Assembly: GCA_028551475.1 (NCBI GenBank)
Contig: CM052357.1
Location: 26,309,745-26,373,744, forward strand
Length of the DNA: 64,000 nucleotides
From: Casuarina equisetifolia
Taxonomy: Eukaryota > Streptophyta > Magnoliopsida > Fagales > Casuarinaceae
Direction: 5' to 3'
Shown here in pieces: positions 35,555 to 48,239 of the stretch (its first letter is position 1; every line of letters starts with the position of its first letter). Below the pieces are notes generated by a model. That model did no database searches, was not told the DNA's origin, and saw only the letters and a list, made by a program, of their open reading frames with translations. The position numbers were made by a program, and so were the translations under genes.

Positions 35555-38500
35555 TCAAATGTTCATTGGCTCAGGACTGGAAGCGTTCAATATGTCCAAC
35601 AGTGAATTCTGTGGCTCCAGTTCCTCATGCCACAATGGAAGTTTGTCACCAGGGTAGAAGTTTCTTGTCACTCCCTCAGAATTTATCTGCAGGAACGTCA
35701 AACACGAAGAATTTTGAGTCAATTTGCGAGCCAGTGCATTGGGTGAGAAATCTGCTAGGAATTGTTTAGTCACTAGTAGGCAATATATCTTACAATGACA
35801 GTGCGAACAACACCACCGCTAGCACCATCTCGTGCAATAGCAAGGGAAACTGCCTTGACTACTAATTGCTGCAGTAAAGCAAAAGAGATCGTCAGCTTTG
35901 GAGCTTAAAGGGCATCGAAGAACAACAGATTCCAGTTTAACAAAAACATGGATGAGCAATGAGAGATCAACGATTTCAAGAAATGCTTCGTCCTCATCCT
36001 CCTTACATCATAAGTTCCTCCTTTAGGATGTTAAATCATCAACCCCTATCTACTTTGCACTTCAGCAAATAACTTAAACGATAAAATCAGGGAGAAATAA
36101 AGAACAAAGCAAACTATTTATGTTCTTCTATCATTATTTATTCGTTCCAAGGTAGTAGTAATTGATCTTCCATTTGCAAAAACCAAGACCTACATACCTC
36201 AGCTTCCTCCTTGGTCATTCCTTCTTTCCATGCTTGGTCAAAAAATCCATACAAGTAACTAGAACCAGATCCTGTAAAAACGCCATGTCAATCTGAATCC
36301 TACAATTTAACAAAAAATATTGCACTGAATTTGCAAGTGAGGATTACACCACTAATAAAAGCACGCCCATGTTGATGCTTAGCATGTAATTGGGGAACCA
36401 AACTACGCCAGCAGAGATATAATTTCATATAGCTAATTTTCACTCAAGAATAACGTTCAGTTTGAAGTGACGACTGAGAAGACATCCCACTTACAAGCGT
36501 AATACCCAGAAAAGCATATAAATGAGGTGCCAGACACATTAAGATCTACAACACTGCAGTATAACAAACCCATCAGACTATACCTGCTCTCTGCGGGAAA
36601 GCATAAAATTGCACTCAACCTAAGTGAAGACCGCTTACTCCTTTCAGAGACTGACGGTTTCCTTCCAGCCACATTTCAGGCATATTGATCTAGTTTTCTA
36701 AGTCAACCTACTAATTCTGTCTATAGACCACATAGCCGCCACACGTCCAAACCGGGTTTAGTTACCATCTAATACTCCAAACGAGAAAGATACACTGATT
36801 CCCATTTCCCCATTCAAAAAAAAAAGTTTCCACCTTTTATCACAATTAAACATGCTAAAGAACAATTCCTCCACCTCTATTAGGGACCAAGAACACTAAA
36901 ATCTCATTCAGAGGAAAATGCTTCCCACCAAACCCCAAGTACCTTATGGTATGCAAACCTCGAATTTCACTAGTATTCGTAACCCCAATCAATACAAACT
37001 AACATAACTTAGTGTCGCCCTCTTATAATGGCTCAGAACACCTGGTATTGATGTCACTTCCGAATCCTGAATCGTTCTACCAAATCTAGAACAACAGAAA
37101 GCTTAAAGCCCATCCTACATGACTAGCTATTGTATCTTAGTTCCAGTCCCAATTCCATACATTTGGGTATCTTAAGAAATACAAAACATATTATGAAGCC
37201 ACGCAATTAAGCAGTTAATTTTGATGTCATGGGTGGTAGTTTTATCTTATTTGGTTGTCTTGGTAATCTATCTTAATGATGCCCTCTTATATGAGGACAG
37301 AACACCCGTTATTGATGCCACTTCCAAATCTTGAATTGTTATAACAAATCTACAACATTAACAAATAGCCTCAGAATGCACCCTACATGACTAGCTATTG
37401 TAGCTTCCTACAATTCCAATGTTATACATTTAGATGTCTTGAGAAACATTAAAATATATTGTGAAGCCACCCAGTTAGGCAGTTAACTTTGATGCCATGC
37501 ATAGTAGTTTTATCATGTTTGGTTGTTTTAGAAATGTCTATTATATGACGTTAATATTTGAAATACAATTTTTTCTGTAAACAATAAATATAAGTGGACA
37601 ATGCAAAGATGCAAAACAGGGTATTTATTCATTTTGTGTTGTATTTTTTAAACATATAATCTAAGATATAGTGCATTCAATTCCCAATTAAATAATGGCT
37701 TATATTTCCACCACAAGTACAAAGAGGAGAAAGAAGGGGGCGTTGGGTTTGCAGTTGTGGTTAACTCTAAGCTACTATCAGTTCCAATTAAAAAACATAT
37801 ACAAGCCAAAGATAGTCAGGAAGCAGGTTACACAGAAAATTATACAGCCCATACACTAGTATGTAGAATGTAACATACAACAAAAAACTGAAGTAAAAAA
37901 CACACCTCCAATTGCAAAAGGCTGCTCTATTATTGTTCCACCGAGAGGAATTCCATATATTTTACCACCTTCGTACTTGTCCCACCCACCAACGATTAGG
38001 CCAGTTTGTAGCATGTTCTGGCAAGCCAAAATTCATGATAAAGCCAACAATGTAAGTACATTAGATGTAGTATAATAGATCTTCTGATAAATACTTCAAT
38101 ACAAAGAAACCAAAAGAAGAGAACTAGGCTAAATGTGAATGAACACACACACATACTATTTTAATCTTCAAAATTTCAATTCTCTTGTTTGCTGTAAGGA
38201 ATATAAAGAAGCCATTGTCTGCCTTTTCTTTCAAATTTTACACTGCTGAATAAGTTAGCATAGATATTCTAAATAACACCTCCCAGAACAGTGCCCACAA
38301 GCCCAGGGGAAAGCAAGGCAGCAAGTAAGACCTAGAATCATGAAATGCTTGTTGAACCTAAGAGTATAAGCATCTAAGATAGATAGAAGCAGGTGCTTCA
38401 ATACATGCGCATGTCAAAAAATACTTTACCAATATCATGGTTCTAGCAATGTTTCCATTAGCCCAAAAATATATACCTATATATTTGAAAGCAGAAAATA

Positions 38501-40465
38501 GTAGCATAAACTTACCACGGAAAAAGATTCCCTTCTAACCATTGATATTTTACCCTACTCTTCTCCAACACATTTCTTTTAAAAAGAAAAAAGGAAAAGC
38601 ATCAAAATTGAGTCTACTTACAGCATAAATATTTTGTCTATGACACCTTAATTCATGAGGTACAAGAAGAAAACCAATATAGCCAACTATGGACAAGAAG
38701 AACTGTTTATATGTATCTGTCCAAAGCAAGAGAGCAATCATATCAAACAATGAACTCAGAAGTAAACCCAGACCTTGTTATTATAGGATATTAGCCTGAT
38801 AAGGTTTGCAGCAACCTTAACAGTTGCAGGCTGCCCTAACTGTATCCTGCATACAAAGATAATTGATCAGAAAGATGTCAATACTTTGAAAAACAAAAAG
38901 CGTGGCAAACGTGGTAATTAAGCAATCAAACAAAAACAATTAATTTACAGCTACAGACGGTTAGAAAATAAAATTTTAACAAAATCAATACAAACAAATC
39001 AATAACGCCAATATGGATGACAAACTACAAATAAATTAACCAAAAAAAAATTCAAATACATGACTCAGAAACAACAACGCTCAATACCATAAAAATGAAC
39101 CCAAAGAAAGCATCAAAATAGCAGACACTTCTCATGGGGGAGGGGCTTCCTACACTTGTGGGGAGAAGATGTAAATTCTACTAAGAGGGACCAAAAGGAG
39201 ACAATAACAGCCACGTGTTAGAGAATCATGATCCAAAGGACATGAAATGCCAAGGTAACCACACAATATAAATGGTCAAGGAAAATAAGCTGGAACAATG
39301 CACTCACGTGTGTTGATTAAGGAAGTAACGCACATAGTCAGAAACAATCTGTGAATCAGCGGCCTGCAAAAGGAGTACATGTTAAATACATGGAAGCAGA
39401 AGAATAAGTCATGCACTAGAGGCTTAGCATTTATCTCTACTGTTCAGGTATTAATTCAATGAAAAAATTATCACCTTTCATTAGTTGAAGCTTTTGAACA
39501 GTTGATAAAAACCAAGTCTTGCAAACCTTAACTCCACAGTTTACCCCTTATTTCAGTTAAATATTCTACATGTTGGGATTCACTTATTTTGGAAAGGTTT
39601 GAATATACACATTAGAATCACAATTTTTTATTAACTTAAGATTTTGGAACAATCAACAATTGAACACTAAAACACTGTTAAGAGCATTTCCAGACACTGG
39701 CTTAGGATTTACAGTTCAATAGATATACCAGTATCTTTAATTAGACCCCAAAAGTTCCAACAAACATACCCAGAAACAAAGTAATCTAAGCCTTCAGATG
39801 CTCATCAAAATGTATTGGCAAAATAATAGAAGAGTACAACATAGAAACAAACTTATAACCAAATAATGACACTGAATAAATAAATAAAACCCCATCCATC
39901 AACAATGGTTAGTGGAATAGAACATCTGCACCATTAAAAGATCATACACCACAAGGAACACAAATAGAGAGAAAGAATAATACCGATCCCGAACGACAAA
40001 CATAGACATTATCGGTGAGCTCCGTAATCTTGTCCGACGCGCGGTTAGCGACATATACTCCTAACAAAACAACGATGAGATGGAATCAAACACAAATCAC
40101 CACCGTCACTCGAAAAGAAAATTACTTCAATTTTCCAGTTGACATTCAATATTGATTCAGAACAACTGACACCCACATATACACAGATGCATTTTCGTAA
40201 CAGAACGATACCAACAAAAAAGAGCTGTATGTTCTACTGCTAATGAATAAATAGACTAACACGAGGAACTACGCTAGGTTCGGCAGTTCGGAAAAAGACA
40301 AGAAAAATCGATTTCTCGGAAACCAAACAGGTAATGAAGAAAAGCCAAAATACCAGTGCTGGTCCGAGAGTCAGCTCCAAGAACAACACCTCCGTTGTAA
40401 GTGACGCCAATGATGGTCGTGCCCATGGAGTGAGGGGCGTTTAGATTGACTTCGCTAAGATCCAT
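35555..40465 (-). CDS. PBA1: 20S proteasome subunit beta type-6 (beta1, caspase-like active site), 8 exons
   Basis: Catalytic beta1 subunit of the 20S proteasome core, cleaving after acidic residues. Exons in transcript order: 40465-40354, 40060-39984, 39363-39308, 38846-38774, 38017-37906, 36271-36198, 35868-35794, 35686-35555, giving 236 aa (Arabidopsis PBA1 is 233). A 15-residue propeptide ends HSMG|TTIIG, so Thr16 is the mature nucleophile Thr1. Asp32 (mature D17) and Lys48 (mature K33) complete the catalytic set. Arg60 is mature R45, the basic S1-pocket residue that gives beta1 its caspase-like specificity. The ATG giving [10 protein letters not shown] is used; the frame continues upstream only from a TTG. 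No TATA box is obvious. A GAAAAC-type purine repeat (minus strand, 40,628-40,672) lies upstream. The gene appears fully functional. Confidence 0.97.
37012..37540. repeat. ~260-bp tandem duplication inside PBA1 intron 5
   Basis: Copy one (~37,012-37,272) and copy two (~37,275-37,540) share in order gccctcttata, cagaacacc, attgatg(t/c)cacttcc, catgactagctattgta, gaagccac and agttttatc(t/a)t. Divergence is moderate. It lies in intron 36272-37905, away from the splice sites. Confidence 0.85.
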
Positions 40466-42090
40466 GTCCGAAAGATTAGCAAACAATAAACTCTAGGACC
40501 GTGACCGGAGAAGCAGGATCGAGGAAACAAAAGGGCTTAAGATGCAGAGGAATCAAAGGGCTCGGAGAGTGAAAAGGGGCAGGGGGTTTCCGTCTGTGTT
40601 ATATGTTCCTGACTTCCTGCGCAAGTTCTTTTCTTTTTCTTTTTCGTTTTCGTTTTCGTTTTTCTCTTTTATCTATAGTGTAAAAATAGTACGTATATAA
40701 ATAATTAATTTATGAAAAAGCTCAAAAAATTCCAACTAACAGCCAAACATACGTAATGACCTATGGGGCAAATTTGGATCATTTTTGTCATCTAATCTAA
40801 TCACGTCTACAAAAAAAATTGGGCCTATAATGCAGTTAATAAAAAGATATAACATTTTTCCAAAATTATAAAACGGAAAATTTGGATCATGATTTAGCCC
40901 TACCATGTGTACTTTCAAATAATTTTACTAAAAACAGTTGAACGTGGAAGAGGGACTTAAACAAGACAAGGGAAAGTGAAAAACATTTACTGGAATTGTA
41001 TAAAACTTTTTGGTAATAATATATACCATTTGGAAAATTCGATTAAAAATCATTCTAACATATATCAAAAATTAAATAAACCGAGCTGATTAGATTGATT
41101 TTTTTATACATTATATTCGTAATGGGCAATATCTTTATTTTTAGTATAGAAGTTTAAACTAAATATTCAAATAAAAGAGTTATCCAAATATCCGATGATC
41201 TTTTGTCTTATCCTTTTGAAAGTGAAAATTACTTAAAGCATTCAATTAAAAAAAAAATTATACTCTTAGAGAAAAATAGTCAAAATACATGAATGCCTCT
41301 TGTATATATGGTTGGACGTAGATTGGAAGTTTGTTTGATAAGCACTGAAAAATATAAATTAAAAAAGAAGAAGGAAAATCTAGTTGTTTAATTAGTATTT
41401 GATGGCCACCAAAAGAGGATCAATAAGAAGAATACCCAGTAGTTCAAATTCTTATTGACAACCTTTAATCTTGCAAACCAGTTAATCAGATCAGATTAGC
41501 AACTTTGACATTCTAAACTTTGATGTTTTTATTTTCTAGTTAATCATCAATGATTTAATCATTGGTCAATATATCTGGAAAACTTGATTTAGATACCAAA
41601 ATTCAAAATTTCAAAATCTGTTCAAGCTGATTGTTAAAGATGCCTGTTAATTATGCGGATTCACATTTAATCCATATGGTCATCGAATTTGAAAAAAAGG
41701 CCGTCAGCTGCCAGTTTACATTGGAGGCATTCAAGGTAATAAAGAAGAATTTTTGTTGCCATACACATCCAAACATAGCAACTTCTAAAGACAGAGAGCA
41801 ATGATAAATTTCTGTTGATCCGAATAGAAACTAACATCATTTGTGTTCACTATATTTCGTATTTCGTGTGAAAATTTGTCGGTCACTACTTCGATTTGAA
41901 CAAAAGTATTTGTAGCATTCAAGACCTAAGCTCAAGAAGAGTTAAAAGCTATGAAACTGTTGAAGGGAAAATTGGACTGCCAAAAACAACAGAAAATGCT
42001 GTCCACTCGGAAAAATTTAAATAGGTAATTAAGAGGTCGGAACAAATGGGTTAGCAGGTCACGCGGCGTGTCCAATTCCTATAGGCGTGG
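40466..42090. other. PBA1 leader/promoter and AT-rich spacer
   Basis: 40,466-40,670 is the PBA1 5' leader and proximal promoter with a pyrimidine-rich repeat on the plus strand. The remainder to 42,090 is AT-rich spacer plus the 3' UTR of the ChaC-type gene. No gene is seen. Confidence 0.5.
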
Positions 42091-44037
42091 TCACGAGTCC
42101 ATCGCAATGGCTTCTGGAAGGGGAACGACTTTGTGGGTGGAAATATGGGACTTGAGTGGGCTATGGGATGGGCCGACCAACTTCCTCTCCTTCGTACTTG
42201 CCTTCGGACTTGCTTTCCCCATGGCTGCAAGCACCTTCCGCACCTCATTCGCAAGTTCTATCACCATGTCATCTTCATGGCCTGTTCACAAATATCACGA
42301 GTGTTTACATATATTCCCTTGTTATTCAAGAAGAAAACAAAGAGGTATGTGATATTTTCATGCCAGGCGTCGGAAAAGCTAACTCACCAATAGCAGACAT
42401 GGCCTTTTCTAGCAGGAAAAGGTAGTCTCTATTGTTCCCACAGGGTCCAAACGCGGTTGCAATTTGGCTGAAAAAGAAGAAAAGTACGCGAATCTCAGGA
42501 GTGGACAAAAAATTTATAAAATAACAAGGGGTTATGAGAAACAAAGGGAAAAGGAAAGAATTGGTAACGACTTTTACCTGGCCATTTCCTCCAGTGGAGC
42601 AGGCCCCAGGTAGTACTTGTTTGATACTTTGTCTGGAGTGGATGTGAACCTGCAAAAACAAGACAACGTTCTTTTAGGAAGATACATAAAATAAACCATC
42701 TCTGGCATCAACAATTTATATTTTAAGGGAGAAAAGACAAATAGAACTGTTTTATAACTTTTTGTTTTTGTTCAAGGATATGAAATAGAGATTAAGAGAT
42801 TTCAACAAAGATTACTTACACTATGACTCCTGTCAAAGCAGGCTCAACGGAATCTCCTTCCTGGATTGAAAAAATGAGTGGAAATAAGAACAAAGCACGA
42901 GAATGAAATCAGAACAAAAAAGGATGAACAAGGCGTCAGCCGGCAGAGAATGAAATCAGAACAACAAATCTAACCTTGTAGAACTCTACAAGAGTCTTTT
43001 GATCATATTCACATTCCCTCCGCTCTAAATACTGCATGGCAAAGATCATTCAGTTTTTTCATACAATAAACAATAGGATAAATGATTAGATATAGAAAAC
43101 GACAACTGGCAGCCAGCTTATTCAAAGAAATTCAGATACATGTGGGCAATGACCTTTCGACCTAGTATTAATTTTGTTCCATTTTAGTGTGGACTGGTGA
43201 TTTAGGCTTTACTTCTCTGGTGAGTGATTCGATTATCAAAAGAAACTCAAAAGAAAAGAAAATCACAAAAATAAAAGTTAGAAAAAAAAAAAGGAAGGAA
43301 AGCGAGGTCAAGGAACAAAGGAGGAATTGAGGTGGATTGATGGAGTTCCTAGTTTAAGTTGAGACAATTTTTTCCGTTCACATGAATCAGGTAAAGACCC
43401 TGAAAAGTTCTCAACCAATCACCTCAAGTTTGCCTGTGTTGCACTTTTTACATACAGCAGGTAGTGTGCTAACCCATAAGATAAACTACAATATCAATAA
43501 CAACAAAGACTCATCGTAAAAACAAGCTAAATATCAAAGGACATACCTCCATTGCCAATCTTTCCTTTTCAGGGCTTCCCCGAACACAATAAGCAGTACC
43601 CCACTGACAGAACAATCTCAATGTCAGAAAGTCAACAAAACACATACAAGGTGTTACCAAATAATGGCACATATGCCTGTCCTAAGCACGACTATGATAT
43701 ATAACATACATTATAAACATGGCTAAGTTATACTTACGCATATGGTTCCGACCTTGGCTTCCAGTGTGCAAGTTCGTGCAGGGTGTTCAGGCGTACCTCT
43801 ATGATCTATGCAAGCTAGTAAAGAAAAAAGGAAAAGGTAGAAACAGTTAAAATTTGTTTTTGGTTATTAAAAGACTAACAAACAGGACAAAACGTTGACA
43901 ACCACTTGTGTAATCATAAGAGACTTACCAAGATCAAATACACGCCTGTAGTCCTTGATGAAGCCTATCATTTTCTCATCGTACTCAAAGCCTGGATTCC
44001 ACACCAGTGAACCGTAGCCAAAAATCCAAAATACCAT
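42091..44037 (-). CDS. ChaC-type glutathione-specific gamma-glutamylcyclotransferase, 8 coding exons
   Basis: Cytosolic enzyme that cleaves glutathione to 5-oxoproline and Cys-Gly, the first step of plant glutathione turnover. Coding exons in transcript order: 44037-43929, 43814-43738, 43603-43547, 43031-42975, 42860-42820, 42649-42578, 42467-42388, 42281-42091, giving 227 aa. The substrate-binding [10 protein letters not shown] lies at residues 6-15. The conserved acidic block YLERREC holds the catalytic Glu, E84 in this numbering by my alignment. [19 protein letters not shown] and GPCGNNRDY are family hallmarks. The C-terminus is long and ends [11 protein letters not shown], like Arabidopsis GGCT2;1/2;2 rather than a shorter member. 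A leader intron (44051-44874) precedes the ATG. It is the second gamma-glutamylcyclotransferase-fold gene within 14 kb. Confidence 0.95.
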
Positions 44038-44050
44038 GGTTGCAGGATTC

Positions 44051-44874
44051 CTGGCAGAAAAATCTCAATCATTATCACCATAAATATTCAGTAATAATCG
44101 GAAACAGAGCGTCAAACCAGACATCCATATCACCAAGTCTTTCCTGCTCAAGAAAGTGAGGTTTTTGCAGAACTATTCAAAAAAGTTACCCAAAACAAGG
44201 TCAAAGAAGTAGTACGAACAGACGAAATGAAGTTTTGACCGATAGGACTAATCCCTAGATTTGAATAGGGACCCTCAATATCAATTTGACCGATCTTCAT
44301 CCAGTCGATTTCACACGCACACATACGTGCACATATAGATGTCCAAATTTCCCCCGGCAAATTGATCCACCGCTCAGTCAATCCAACAAACACCAATTAG
44401 AAGGACTAGTTATATAAGCTAATTTCATCCTTATGTCACGGAACCAATTACGGAACAACGACAAAACTTGCCCTTTGACTCCCATCCGAAGAAGGACAAC
44501 AGAGCAAAATGATAAATGGAAAAAGAAAAAACCCAAATCTCTTTCTCTCGCCCTTTTCAGCAACGGTCAACATTCAGAGATATTCCCCATCACATCCAAA
44601 TGGAAAAGAGCAACAAAAGCTACGATTTGAGCTTTCGATTATCTAAAAACTTAAACGAAGCCAGAGGATTCAATTTTCTTTCATCGTCTCTTTTTCTCGG
44701 CAACCAAACCAAGGAAACAGATCGCAATGCAAAACCACAATCCACAGCTCCAGAAATACCAACACAGATCACCAACATTGCTCAAGAGAATAACGACGAA
44801 AGCAACAAACTAACCCAACAAAATGGTCAAAATACAAAGAACAAAAGCAATCAAACAAAGGAATCAATTCTTAC
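44051..44874 (-). other. 5' leader intron of the ChaC-type gene
   Basis: The minus-strand donor CTC|GTAAGAATTG lies at 44,875/44,874 and the acceptor TTTTCTGCCAG|GAATCC at 44,051/44,050, just before the ATG at 44,037. The leader exon then runs from about 45,040 to 44,875. Leader introns of this kind often raise expression in plants; that role is inference here. Confidence 0.65.
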
Positions 44875-45070
44875 GAGACTATTGTCAAATTTTCTCGGGC
44901 AGATGACGACGTCCTTGGAATTCCTCTCGTAATCTGGCAGAATGCACCGGCAAAGAGAGAAACAAAGTTAAACACAAAGGGATTCAGCTTCAGTTTAGTA
45001 GGGTTCCCTTTGCTCCTCTCCTTGCCTCTCCTGGTTCCCAAGGTGAATGGCCGGGAGAAGAAAGGAGGCA

Positions 45071-45079
45071 ATTTATAAG
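45071..45079 (-). promoter_or_regulatory. TATA box of the ChaC-type gene
   Basis: CTTATAAAT on the minus strand, about 30 bp upstream of the likely leader-exon start and in line with the splice donor at 44,875. Confidence 0.55.
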
Positions 45080-45710
45080 GCTGGAAATGCTCAAACCCAA
45101 CGCGTAAGCAAGGCCCATCTTTCCCACCTAGACGCTTGCGGAGTGACACCCATGTATGCATGTATGCGAATCTCATGGTTACAGTGTCATTTAAAATTTT
45201 ATGCAACACGTGAACACGGGTCGGACCAGAATGTATAAACTTAAATAAATTTAAAAATATTGCTTTGCTAAGCATCACATCTAATTTAAGAAAATTACGT
45301 TCAAGTGTTGAGTTAAAATAATTAATTCTCTAATTATTTATAACATGATTATGTCAAATCCATATCTTCTGCATCATATAAAATAGAAGATATATTCGAC
45401 TATAAAAAGGACTATTTTTTGTTTGTTTTCTTTTTGTTTGTTTTGTCTTTTATCTAAATAAGGGAGATGGAATCAATGTGGAATCTAGTACCTCCTTTAA
45501 CTGAATTAGACAGGTGTTGATTTTTACTTTTTTTTCTTTGGATTTGTATTTAATACTAGAATTTTTCAAGAAACCCCCTTTTTAATATTCGAATAGTTTC
45601 ATTTGGATGGATGGTTTTCTAGAAACTTGAGTTAGCACCTAAATATCAGTGCATAATGCGTGCATCATGCCATGGGTAATATACATAGGCGACAAATTTG
45701 ACTCGAAGTT
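45080..45710. other. Spacer upstream of the ChaC-type gene
   Basis: Distal promoter and AT-rich spacer, with no feature recognised. Confidence 0.4.
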
Positions 45711-46210
45711 TGGAGACTACGAAAAGAGGTTCAATGAACCTGGACATGTTTTACCGATGGAATCCGTCGCTTTTCGTGTCGCACTCTTATCGGAGCAAGC
45801 AACGAGGACCTGAGCAGGAAAACGTGTGATTCGAGTCAAATAAATGGGGAACCTACTCTGGTTCATTGAATCCGGACGCTAAGCTCTCGATTAGGCTTGC
45901 CAATCCCCACAGGCGCCTGCTGGCTGACAGGCTCGGATGCCATCCACGTAAAGCACCATTAATGCCTTATCTGCTGGAGATGGAGAGAATATTCATTCCC
46001 GAAATTCCTTTGGAATGGCAAGGGAACAAATATATCAAGAAGAAAGAAGATAAATAATAATAAGAGTATGTGATGATTTAGCTTGATTCACTTACCAAAT
46101 CTTCATCGTCGACCAGAGGTAGACAGCTCTCTGGAAAGATAGCACTTGAGAAAGCATCAAACTAGTATGAATTCGAAAGAAGGGGCAAGCTTGCTTGATA
46201 ATATATGCAA
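45711..46210 (-). repeat. Unassigned duplicated block, copy 1 (possible small transcription unit)
   Basis: Contains the near-palindrome aggttcaatgaacctggac (45,727-45,745) and a second copy tggttcattgaatccggac (45,859-45,877), plus a tail at 45,943-45,993. The same arrangement recurs at 47.4 kb. On the minus strand a TATA-like catatatta (near 46,197-46,207) and a possible GT-AG intron (46,095-45,974) suggest transcription leftwards, but no protein is recognised. Confidence 0.45.
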
Positions 46211-47384
46211 ATCTGTCCCGTAGAAGCTTTTAGAATCTCTGTCAACGTCAATTTTTTATGATACTAATTTTATTAAATAATTAATAACTTTTTTTTCTCT
46301 TGACTTGTATTTTTGTGTACAATGTATGTAGCAACATACGCATGAGGATGAAGGTGTGAGAGGAAATAACTAATTACAAAGTCAAATAGTATGTAACCAT
46401 TCAATTCAAGCCAGAAATCTTCACCTTAGCATGAATTGGTTCAACAAACAAAAAGTTGTTCTATCAAAATTAAAAGCTATTGACACAATCAACCAGTTGA
46501 TCAAACAAGTTGGATAGCTTCAAAGTCATGAGTGTCACGTCAAAAGAATTCAATATAATTATCAAATACAACTTGCTATAAAGTCAAAAGTACAATTGGT
46601 GAAGTCATACACCATATGGAATTATTTAAGAAATAAAGTCATATCCATTTATCATCAAAAGAGATATGTGGATATTATTAAAGTTGATTGTCGTCTCACA
46701 TCAAATTTGATTACCTAAGTTTATGACCTTATATTTAGATTTCTTTTCCTTTCTCTTAAGGCATCTTTTAAGGTAATATATGAAAGATCCATTTAATCAT
46801 CAAAAGTCAAATAATATGTACCCATTTTGCAATGGATGAAAACTCTTTGGTAATGAAAACGGAAATAATAGCATCTACTTAAAAACAACTTATATCAACA
46901 TGTTAATTTAAAGATAATAATAGTAAAATTTTGAATTTTGTAAGTAAAAAAAAAATTGCAGGATTTACTGCTCAAAAGCAACCAATAGAAGTACTGATAA
47001 GCCTTAGTCAATATGTATTAGTTTTGGTCAAGTCTAACGAATAAAAGATAGGACATTGACAAATTAGAATACTAATTCTAAACAGTACCATATCTTATTT
47101 ACAAGAAGAAAATATTTCCGTCTTACGATTTTGAAGCCGCCATTAAGATAACTTTACGGGTTTTCTCCTTAGATTAATGTATTTAGGTAAGTTTTGATAG
47201 ATAAAAAGTTAAAACAAAGAACTTGGGAACATTTACTGTCTTTTACTAATTTTGCACCTTAAAAACCTCCAATTAATGTTTCTATCTCATGCAGCTTTCA
47301 GGTTACGAAACAGACATCATGTTGTTCAACTTGGATGTACATATACGTAAATTTATAACCACATGCATAAAAATAAATAAATAA
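46211..47384. other. AT-rich spacer between the duplicated blocks
   Basis: No gene, RNA or repeat could be assigned. Confidence 0.4.
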
Positions 47385-47980
47385 TGTCGAAACTATTCAA
47401 GGAGGTTCATTGAACCTGGACATATTTTCAATACCATCGATCGACGTTTTTGCGTCGTGGTCTTGTCAGACCAAGTAGCGAAGGTGGGGTTTGTGAGAAT
47501 TAAGGTTCAATGCACCTGGACAACAGGTTTGAGGTCATTGGTGGATTTGCGTTTCCCGATCTAGATTTGCCTCGTATAACATCCATTAAAAGCACTATTA
47601 ATGAATTGTCCAGGAGAATATCCTCTTAACGAAGTGGTATCAATGACCGAGATAGTAAGAAAATGGAGTTCAAAGGTTCTGAAAAACAAGAACAAAAGGC
47701 TAACTAGAAGAACAGGATCCGTTAAGCATGTGATTGAAGATGAGAAAATATGACTACCAATTTGTAAGTGTTTGATAAGTAGTACCTCAAGGATTCTGAG
47801 GCCTCCTGATCCCAAAGCGCGTTGTCTTCAAGGGTTGGGTTTCACTCAAAGTATCTAAGAACAATTTTCTGCAAGGAGAGGATGTTTCTCTCGAGAGACG
47901 TACCAAGTTGGTGTAAATGTTGAAGTAGAGTGGATTCTATGAGATGGGCGGCTTAGCTGTTATGTGTATATATATATAGT
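47385..47980 (-). repeat. Unassigned duplicated block, copy 2 (possible small transcription unit)
   Basis: Contains aggttcattgaacctggac (47,403-47,421) and aggttcaatgcacctggac (47,503-47,521), with a tail at 47,583-47,628 similar to copy 1 (cattaa(a/t)...agcac(t/c)attaatg). On the minus strand a TATA box, CTATATATATATAC (47,967-47,980), and a possible GT-AG intron (47,785-47,679) precede it. A short spliced frame is possible, but no protein family is recognised. Confidence 0.45.
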
Positions 47981-48239
47981 ACAAGTATGAAATTTTTGTC
48001 AGTGTTAATTTCACTTGATTTGGGACAACTGTAATTGATAATGATTGAGATGATAAGATGACTAAGCTTGTTATAAAAAGTATCTACAAAATTACTTAAA
48101 ATTACTTTAATTGATAATAATTAAGCTTGTAATGATAACATGCCTAAAATTTGCATACATCACACACCAAGAGAGAGAAAAAAAAATCCTTTTACAAGGT
48201 AAAAATCCTTTTTCCAGCTTTTAGGTGTGGCTACTTGCA

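Noticed and set aside
40466-40486. Seven-residue N-terminal extension of PBA1
   Set aside because: It starts with TTG; the ATG at 40,465 gives the N-terminus expected for plant beta1 subunits.
44516-44932. 138-codon plus-strand frame antisense to the ChaC-type leader
   Set aside because: Opposite strand of a leader intron and exon, Asn/Lys/Gln-rich, with no family match.
45727-45880. microRNA precursor formed by the two near-palindromic motifs
   Set aside because: The motifs are direct repeats that pair only because each is itself palindromic. Flanking arms do not pair well, and no known miRNA sequence is recognised.
45866-46057. 63-codon frame in duplicated block 1
   Set aside because: The frame is not conserved in block 2 and has no family resemblance. 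The start is within the repeat motif tail.
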